A stretch of 64,000 nt of DNA from Ceratothoa steindachneri (Eukaryota > Arthropoda > Malacostraca > Isopoda > Cymothoidae): positions 49,671,503 to 49,735,502 of the forward strand of contig OZ018324.1 in assembly GCA_963969495.1 (NCBI GenBank). Direction: 5' to 3'. Position 1 is the first letter of the stretch. Each line of letters begins with the position of its first letter. Positions 56,600 to 64,000 of the stretch are shown here, piece after piece. The position numbers and the translations under genes are program-made. The notes below the pieces were generated by a model. It had not been told where the DNA came from. It worked only from the letters and a program-made list of their open reading frames with translations, and ran no database searches.

Positions 56600-58900
56600 C
56601 TTTTCTTGTTTTTCACAATTCTTGTACATATAGTATATATTTTTCTATTTCTTCTTTGCTTGTTGGGATAAACAAAAGTAATTTTTCCAATGTTGTGTTT
56701 CCTGCAATAGTAGATTTTCTACGTGTCTTTTAGTCCTTCACAATGTAATAAGAGATGCCGCAATGTCTCTTTCTTTCCTTGGTTGCACATGTCACATTTT
56801 TCCTCCTCTCCTGTAAACCTCTCCCTCCAATTTAGCTGTAGTGAGTTAGTTCTGTATCTAAACATTAACTTATATTTAAATGAGTTATCATTTATATTTT
56901 CTTCCTTGATTTCTTTCTTGTTCATGAAGTACGTATTCAATGTTGATTTTCCTTCCATGCCTAACCTCCATCTATTCTCTCCCCATTTCCTAACACTCTC
57001 TTTTTTATTTTCTTCATCCAACTGATTCAGTTCTTTCTTATGTTAAGTTCGTTCATATATCCTCTTACTGTTCCTAGTCATTGATTTCCTTTACTATTTT
57101 CTTTCATCTCCTGCAATATTTCCTTTAATAAATCATTGTTCCATTTCATCACATGTTTTGTATAGCCTAACTTTATATTCTTCCATTATAGCACTTCTTA
57201 CTTTTCCTCTTAATTCCTCCACTGCAGCATAATTTGGACCACCCAGCACATTTCTCCAAACTTTATTTTCCATCCTTTGTAATTTTTTTTCCGTTCGGTT
57301 TTATTATAATCCACCACTGCTCCTCCCGTGAGATGCTTGGCCACACTATACTTATCCAATACGTTTTTCCTATTAGAATTCTATTACAAGATCTCTCAAC
57401 CACAGAAAATGCAATGCTCGACATTTTTCTTGACTCTTTATTTTTATTTTATTTATATTTTTTCATATATTTTCTACTTTCTGTAATTATTATTCCAAGA
57501 TATCTAATTTTTGGCACCATTTCTATATGATTGATCTCTTATTGTTTGGGTTATTTTCTATTATAATCGTGCATTGACTCTTCTGTTTATTGATATTTAG
57601 ACCACACTCTGTAAATCGTTTACTTCTCCTAATGATTTAATATGTTCCAAAATTGTTCCTTTTATCAAATTCATTGTCAGTTTATAGTTGGTGTTTGTTA
57701 AAGCTATTGGTCTGTGTGGTTTTTACTTTTGGTTCATTCGGTCTGGCAAACATCACTGTTTTTGATACCTTCCAGTCAGTAGGTACTTCATTTTTTTTAT
57801 TACACTCTTTAGACTTTTTGTTAAGGTTTGTAAGCATATCTAATTTTCCTTAAACCATTTCATTATTTCGCATTTTATCTTATCTGGGCCTGGTTGTTTT
57901 CTACTTTTTTATTTTACATAGAGGCACTTTCCACTTTCTCTTCTTTCCATTCATCCCCACCAATTGCTTCTCCTTGTTTGCCATATTACTGTGCCTTCTA
58001 AACTATCCCTATGCTCCCTTATTTTTCTTGTGAAATGTTGCATTCGGTCATCAGCCTTCTGAACAATTTTTAATTTTTCTCCTTCGTCTGGTTTCCAATT
58101 TCCTTTTCCAGGATCATAGTGCTCTCTTAGGTTTTCTGGTATTAGTGTTATTTCCTTATTCTTTCTGTAGAATATTCTAGGGTCTCTTTCTCGACTTCTT
58201 ATATCAGTGGTGCATTCTTTCTTAATCTGCTTATTCCTCTCTTCATTAATCTCGTTTGGGTGTTTTCTGTATACTGTATTCCAAAATTCTAACATTTTTC
58301 CAGGTACTAATTTCCAGTCTATCCTATTTCCTTCCTCATCATAAACTCCAATTTCCTTCTCTTCTTTTTAGTTAATTCCCTTTAATTTATGGATCATACT
58401 TCACATTTTCTTTCCAGAGTCCTTTGTTTCTTTAAATTCTCTAGTAATCGTAAACTCATGTGTAGTCTTTTCAACTTCTATTCTACGTTGTACCTTTTTC
58501 TTCTGCTTATTATATAAATCCTCATAATGTTACATGTCATTTCTAGTGCTAGCATTCCTTTTCAGCATATTATATAGCTTCCTTAACTTGATTTCTCCAC
58601 GTATCTCTTCATTCATCCATGTTGGTTCTTCTACCGTCTACACATACTCAAAAGATATTACCTCTTCTTTATAATTTTTCTTATCCTATATTTACTTGCC
58701 TCCTTGTAATCTCATTTTCGCACTTCATATCACCATTTAGTAATATCATATTCCATTTTTCCATAATATCTATAACTCTTCTTCCATTATAATTTAAAGA
58801 TTGTGGTCCAATATATCCCAGGTAACCGTTAAAATATTTTAAAACTTACAGAATTATAAATTTCATAAATCATTTCAGACTAATATAATATTAAACACTA
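56600..58900 (-). pseudogene. LINE fragment: linker, reverse transcriptase remnants and C-terminal zinc finger
   Basis: On the minus strand, from high to low coordinates: MLEFWNTVYRKHPNEINEER with RDPRIFYRKNKEITLIPENL (57951-58295, linker), and reverse transcriptase pieces around 57550-57850 (a G-P-D-K-I-K-like start, then T-N-T-N-Y-K-L-T). There follow thumb-like VWRNVLGGPNYAAVEELRG (57190-57260), and finally NSLQLNWRERFTGEEEKCDM then CNQGKKETLRHLLLHCEGL (56719-56870), a C-x2-C-x7-H-x4-H/C finger at the C-terminus. The catalytic box is not readable. Hydrophobic + strand ORFs here are antisense shadows. Confidence 0.7.
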
Positions 58901-59024
58901 ACATTAAAAATATCCACCAGTGTCTCTTGAGAATGGTGGATGTAACTTCACCGAAATGTGTAAATTGTACTTCATATAGATTTCTTTCAAAATCCTCAAT
59001 TTTTTATCAGGAAACTAAGAACAA

Positions 59025-59028
<4 letters not shown>

Positions 59029-59107
<79 letters not shown>
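59029..59107. repeat. (AT)n microsatellite
   Basis: About 39 AT units, uninterrupted. Confidence 0.97.
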
Positions 59108-59110
<3 letters not shown>

Positions 59111-59242
59111 ATACCACATAGGAAAAAAGAAAGATTGTTTGGAGTTAGTACTTTCGTTATCTTAACATTTTCAAACTCACAGTGGTTTATAAATTAGAGA
59201 CACCGTACGAGTATTTATACAAAACAATGTTTTCACCTGAGG

Positions 59243-59692
59243 TCAGATTTTTAGGACTTCTGATACGTTTGATTTGAGGAAGAATGATAGGACCCTATCT
59301 AAAGAAAACAAACAGCGGCTAATATTAACATTTCTCTCATTTGTGCTAGAGATTAGGAACGATTCAAAGATATTTGTGCTAATAAAATCATTTATATGCA
59401 TTATGGTATCTGCTTTTGACCAGTTAATCTGGTGACCCATCTTAAGCCTGTGGACGGCCAAAGCACTACTGGGATATCCCTTAGATACTGCATTTTGATG
59501 TTTCTTAATTCCTACAGAGATATTTTTAGAAGTTTGACCTACATATAATAAATTACAATCCAAACAAAGTATACTATATATTACATTATTATCGCTCCTT
59601 GGGCTGTGTTTTATTAACATATTTGTTAATGTATAATTGTATTTAAAAGTTACATTTATATTAAGTTGTCTTAACATTGGTACTGCATACAA
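59243..59692 (-). pseudogene. Penelope-like element GIY-YIG endonuclease segment, open over 149 codons
   Basis: The minus-strand ORF contains VIYSILCLDCNLLYVGQTSK (V-Y-x-I-x-C-x-x-C and Y-V-G-Q-T), then I-S-V-G-I-K-K-H where R-I-x-x-H is usual, NAVSKGYPSSALAVHRLKMG and HQINW. This is the GIY-YIG nuclease of a Penelope-like retroelement, with the metal-binding Glu near NIFESFLIS. The reverse transcriptase that should precede it is missing: upstream (59700-59810) is an (AT)n run. It differs in sequence from the GIY-YIG segment at 15.1-15.5 kb, so it belongs to another family. It is open but partial. Confidence 0.78.
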
Positions 59693-59706
59693 TAAATTAG
59701 AATGGT

Positions 59707-59708
<2 letters not shown>

Positions 59709-59793
<85 letters not shown>

Positions 59794-59808
59794 ATATATA
59801 TATATATA
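59709..59808. repeat. (AT)n microsatellite
   Basis: About 48 AT units with one interruption near 59791, directly beside the Penelope fragment. Confidence 0.96.
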
Positions 59809-59989
59809 TTTAATTCTAACGTTTACGTCGCCTCTGAATTCTGCGCATTTTGTTGTCTGAGGTTGGTTCTCTCTTTTCTCCTATCATAATAGAGTCAGTT
59901 GTGCATCGTATGTGACGTAAGCAATGCCATGGTTGAAATCAATCCTCTAAAGTTTTGGAAAAAGCAATCTATAATCTATAAAGCAATCT

Positions 59990-61000
59990 TCACAATAGAA
60001 GCTCCAATGTTATGATCTCCGACTGCTTGGGTGTCAATCTCAGGAGGGTACAGACTACCATGAAAGAGATAGATTAGTCAGGCGGTATTTACGAAGGTAC
60101 CGTGGATCGGAAACGTCATTCCAAGCGTTCTGATAAGAAAATAACCTCGAATTTTTCGCGGCGATCTAGGCCATCATTGTCAACGATCCCATCGAGTCAA
60201 TGAGGTCTATAGATAGAGACAGCAAAAATAAAAAAGGCCTTGGACAAGGGAGCGTCAGTCTCTCAGCAAGCAGTTAGTACATGAGGACATCCGCTACTTC
60301 CTATATAAGATGGGAAAGCGCCAGCTTCTGCCGCCGAACATGAAGGGAAGGACAAGTGGAAGGGACGTGATGCGAAGCTTGTGAACAAACTGAAGCATCC
60401 CCTCAAGCCTGCCATGCTCTGGTTCTACTCAGACGAAAACAATTTTGCCATGACCAGGTGGTGAACCCGCAAAACAACCGCTGGCTTGCTGTGTTACTCA
60501 TTGATGTACTGAGAGTCATAAACACTAAGTTCCCAGCCCCGATCATGGTGCTTAGGTTGGCGAGTAGCGAGGGCCACTTTATGATCTCGTTTATCTTCCC
60601 AGATGGCTACAGAAAGTGTCTGAAGGAGTTAATGTTGCTCTGGATGGCCATACGTGTGACAGTAGGACTCTGCTCCATGCCACATAAACAAGAGGACCCA
60701 ATCTTTGCTGTCAAACAATTTCTTTGACCACATCACTCTGAATATCCGGCCTCTCAACTCCCCAGACTCAACCCCCTGAACTATTTATTATGTGTGGAGA
60801 GTGTGGTGAGAGAGAGACCAACAAGTCGCCCTGTAACACCAAAATGGAGCTTAGGTCCAGAATCAACACGGTTTTCACCCAGTCAACAGGAAAACTATCA
60901 AGAAGGCCTGCAACCGGTTCCGACTCCGTCTGGAGGCTGTGGTTGAGGCCGACGGCAGTTTAATTGAATAAAGTGAATTGTACGATGCTTCAAGTCTTAA
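59990..61000 (+). pseudogene. Mariner-like transposase, decayed
   Basis: Across shifts: NDPIESMRSIDRDS and LVHEDIRYFLYKMGKRQLL (N-terminal DNA-binding region), KLVNKLKHPLKPAMLWFYSD then ENNFAM (first catalytic Asp in S-D-E), MVNPQNNRWLAVL, INTKFPAPIMVLRLASSEGH, a broken PHKQEDPIF stretch (second Asp region damaged), and near 60740-60860 a P-x-x-N-P-L-N-Y piece followed by R-E-R-P/E-T-N-K-S-P. The closing segment to 60970 matches the fragment at 5593-5960. No clear terminal inverted repeats are left. Confidence 0.8.
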
Positions 61001-62798
61001 ACATGCAAATTTGTAAGTACTCGTATATTTATATAATTGAACTGTGTTATTTTCTTTTATATTGAAGTTAAGAGGAAAATTACCCTGTAGATGATACATT
61101 TATCATTTTCCGTTCTGAAACTTGTAGTAAAACGTTCTTGGGTTTGATAAATAGGTTCATCCGAACAACACTTTTACGCAGGAAAAAGAAGTTAAAAAAA
61201 CTCTGTCTTTTTTAGATAGTATCTCCTGTAATTCTTTTGGTATATAAATAAGCGTATTTAGAAAGCCGATGTTCACAGGGCACGGGTCTAAGTTTCTTTA
61301 GCTTTTGCGATATTTACTACAAAATTAGTGCTATGAAAGTTATTGTTTTATTGGGGGGTTTAACTTGTCTTCCACTTATAAAAACATGAATTTAGAATTC
61401 ATTTTTTTTTAAATGATTCTTTGTGGTGAAGAAATACTTATACCTAATAGAACATCACATAAAGATATTTCTCCTTAATTTATATAACCCAAATAATTCT
61501 TTTGAGATCGTAAAAGAAACTATGTAAATATGTTGTTTCTCCAGATTTTGGCCCCTTGAATATTTTACTCTGGAAACGCCTATTAATTGTAAATTAATTG
61601 TAAAAGTGTTTTTATGAATAATTGAAATATAGGCAATGATTTCAAGATTAAGGACGGATTCTGTGCTGCAATGAATTCGTGCGTGGTTTATGATGAAGGC
61701 CTACCTTAGAAGCACATTGTGCTGATTGCAGTCGAGATTTCGCTATGATATGGGCATTAGTAATATAACTGTAAGAACACTACCCAAGAAAGAATGTTCT
61801 TCTGTAAGGAAACATGCTATTGAATGTAAAACGGATGTAAATGTTTATGATTTTACTATTATAAAATTGAATAAATATCTCTCGACTTTCTTTATCAAAT
61901 ATTATAACTCCAATTTAAAGATGGACACTAAATCCTCTACGTTGTCTATTTGGTAAACAATAACAACCATTTAAACTAAGTTTTGATTTAATTCTTAAAT
62001 TCTTCTGGGAATTGACAAAGAAAAGTAACGTTTATTATACGCGGGGTTTTTTTTTACTCAATATCTTTAGGTATTTTATTGCCCCAACTCCTTATTATGT
62101 CTTTAAATCTTTGTGTCATTTCAGACATGCTTTATATTGGTCTTCCTATTTAGATTATATGGTTGTACAGTTATGATCTTAAAGTATGCTTTCGATTGAG
62201 GAAACTTTGTTTCATATTATATGTAGCTCCTGAGGATGGGCGAATAATACCCAAAACGTTGATTCATTATAGACGGGACCGCCCTTCCTTATAGTCTTTC
62301 CTCCTCAATGTTAAATTGAAACCTTAGGACAATTTAAGGTGAATAATATATATATATATATATATATATACATTTTAGCTAAAATTAGTTGGCAAAAAGC
62401 CCCCCGCTCAAAACCACACCACTATACAGGTTTAGTCGCCTATTACGACGCTTGCTGGAAGACGGTATGGGAATTATTCTCGATACCTCATAGACAGGCA
62501 TCGCCGTAAACAGGCGATAGTATATAGAACTGTCGTGGTCCCCATCCAACCATGCCCGTTGTAGCGTGATACCCAGCAAACACACTTTGTGGGAAAATTT
62601 TTAACGATGATGATGAATAAATGCCAAAGTTTCATTTGGAAATTACCACTCGATGTGTGAAATTCCCACTAGCAGAGAAGCCCAAGTTCTCGCAGTTCCC
62701 AAATGGGTTACGATAATTTTCGACCACTAGGATCTATTTAGGATTGGTCTTCTCATTCGTGTTAAAAATGGCAAAGAACAACAGAAGTATTATTGCAG
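61001..62798 (+). other. Intron sequence before the TM7 exon; weak retroelement traces
   Basis: The phrase ctgaggatgggcgaataata with acccaaaacgttga at about 62229-62265 resembles 3' ends of Penelope-like elements, and the ORF at 61726-61956 may be a decayed part of the same. A short (AT)n sits at 62346-62370. No gene is supported. Confidence 0.4.
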
Positions 62799-62951
62799 GC
62801 GTGTGGTTGTATTCCATGTTCCCGGGAAACAAAGGCCACGCTCACTAGTTTGATGGACTGGTCTCTACTCTCGGATCGAATATTCCTCCTCTTCAGCTTA
62901 TCCAACTTCTGCACCTCGATTGGATTCAACGCTCCATACATCTTCACTGTG
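62799..62951 (+). CDS. Monocarboxylate transporter-like, exon covering loop end and TM7
   Basis: The acceptor ttattgcag and donor GTG|gtaagg bound 51 codons in phase 0. The first part is a Cys-containing cytosolic stretch (ACGCIPCSRETKATLTS). It is followed by LMDWSLLSDRIFLLFSLSNF and CTSIGFNAPYIFTV, a clear match to the SLC16 start of the second half: M-D-x-S-L-L, then the TM7 helix ending in G-F-x-x-P-Y. The start is set by the splice acceptor; an upstream TTG in the same frame is intronic. It joins the exon at 63654 in phase 0 to give V|DRA, the usual D-R-A after TM7. Confidence 0.94.
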
Positions 62952-63653
62952 GTAAGGCAGAATATCACAGTCTTCACTTCTTTCCTTTAAAGGTAGCAGC
63001 GACATCAGGTGGGGAAGGGGGATTGAGTGGACGCTGGAAAAATGTGAGATGGGTGAGAGTAATCAATGAGGAGTGTTGATTAATAATTAAGAAGGGTCAT
63101 ACCACATTGTAGGGCTTTAATGAAAGATATTGTGTAAAGGCAATGAACTTCAAGATTGCTTGGATCGGAAGTCTATCATGGGAGATATTTGTGCCTGATC
63201 TCAGACTTCACCCACGAGCAGGAGTAATCGAGCTCTGTTTACAATCGTTGTTTCTCTTTAACGGTGAGAGAAGCATCGTTCAGGCTTAGCGTAAAGGCTA
63301 ACATAACAAATTTGGACGCTGATTGAGGCAAGTCAGTTAAAATGACTTATATTTCATTCTTTTACATTTCGACTTGATTCTGAGGAAAGAAAGGAAAGCG
63401 TTTGTAACCTAACAAAGACATATTTAGATGCAAAGAAATCAAGAGTAAAACGGATAAATTATATGGACGAGACGAGTAAAGTACTTGTAAACATTAGCAA
63501 GTATCCTGAGCGTAAAAACTAGACAAGCAAATATTTTAAGCCTGCTGGAAAAACTCGGTATAAAATATAAATGGAGTCTTCTTGTGGCAAGTTAGATACA
63601 TAGTTTCCGTCTATTTACTCTGCGTAAATGAGTAAAACTTGAGTCTCTTCTAG
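62952..63653 (+). other. Short intron between TM7 and TM8 exons
   Basis: A 702-bp intron with canonical ends (gtaagg...tctag). No element recognised in it. Confidence 0.7.
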
Positions 63654-63819
63654 GATAGGGCACTGGAGTTCGGAATTGATTTCAACCAGGCATCTTACCT
63701 GCTATCTGTCGTGGGCATCTCGAATACAGTCAGCAGAGTGGTTCTCGGTTACATCTCAGATAAACCATGGGTCAACAGACTGTACCTCTACAATGCAGCA
63801 TTAACGCTATGTGGCGTGG
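63654..63819 (+). CDS. Monocarboxylate transporter-like, exon covering TM8 and TM9 start
   Basis: The acceptor ctcttctag and donor G|gtaaat bound this exon (phase 0 in, phase 1 out). It reads DRALEFGIDFNQASYLLSVV, GISNTVSRVVLGYISDKPWV, then NRLYLYNAALTLCGV. TM8 of SLC16 carriers contains the charged pair known from rat MCT1 (Asp302 and Arg306). Here the Arg is kept (S-N-T-V-S-R) while the Asp position appears to be Asn, as I recall for several non-lactate members of the family. That argues against a simple MCT1-type lactate carrier, but it is an inference from an alignment made by eye. Confidence 0.94.
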
Positions 63820-63977
63820 GTAAATATTTAACGCGAGCGCCATCCGTATTCTGATGATTTTCCAGTCCTAGTTTAAATCCATTACTAGTACGAGATTAAT
63901 TTTGTAATAAACCTAGTTGAGTTTTAGTGGTATTTAACTCCATGTATATTTAAGTTTTACAACTAACTTTTTTTCAG

Positions 63978-64000
63978 GGACGTGTATTAGTATTTGGCTT
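63978..64000 (+). CDS. Monocarboxylate transporter-like, start of the TM9 exon (cut by window end)
   Basis: The acceptor ttttttcag is followed by 23 bases that join the previous exon in phase 1 (a Gly codon) and read G-T-C-I-S-I-W-L. They continue TM9 and run off the end of the window. The rest of TM9 to TM12 and the C-terminal tail must lie beyond base 64000. Confidence 0.8.

Noticed and set aside
56723..57025. Hydrophobic + strand ORF resembling a membrane protein
   Set aside because: It is the exact antisense of the LINE C-terminal zinc-finger region; hydrophobicity comes from the complement of Lys/Glu-rich codons.

Overview
This is a piece of an arthropod-like animal nuclear genome; a crustacean is my best guess. 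It has GT-AG introns, arthropod-type transposon families (mariner/Tc1, Gypsy, CR1, RNase H-bearing and Penelope retroelements), tRNA- and 5S-derived SINEs, and long (AT)n and (CT)n runs. There is no prokaryotic gene organisation. The crustacean guess rests on repeat style and is an inference.

The only host gene I can support is a monocarboxylate-transporter-like (SLC16/MFS) gene on the + strand. It is spread over at least eight short exons: 12952-13071, 22847-22990, 33721-33863, 33982-34200, 53093-53174, 62799-62951, 63654-63819 and 63978-64000. The exons join in phase and encode part of TM1 through TM8 and the start of TM9. The first coding exon with the N-terminus lies before the window and the C-terminal half lies beyond it. 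Splice phases suggest that one exon between 34.2 and 53.1 kb is still unidentified.

Everything else is upstream or intronic sequence filled with repeats. Before exon 1 (1-12951): an ~80-bp tandem repeat in a possible LTR, an internally deleted Gypsy retrotransposon (2.5-5.3 kb), a mariner tail, a GC-rich RNase H LINE fragment (6.6-7.9 kb, minus), and a Tc1-like element (10.2-12.8 kb) carrying a nested mariner-like element. Intron 13-22.8 kb: a mariner copy, a 392-bp palindrome made from a Penelope GIY-YIG segment, a CR1 fragment, two tRNA-derived SINEs and a second mariner pseudogene. Intron 23-33.7 kb: a very large degenerate 80-bp satellite (23.4-31.1 kb), broken by a mariner deletion derivative and a LINE RT fragment, followed by a LINE gag-like ORF1. 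Intron 34.2-53.1 kb: SINEs, tRNA-like halves in permuted order, a 57-bp satellite hosting a mariner deletion derivative, a palindromic MITE, long TC/GA tracts and a nearly full-length dead CR1 element. Intron 53.2-62.8 kb: two LINE fragments in opposite orientation, a Penelope GIY-YIG segment and another mariner.

No transposon ORF is intact. Most can be read by allowing a few stops and frameshifts, so these are decayed copies. All coordinates of repeat edges are estimates by eye.
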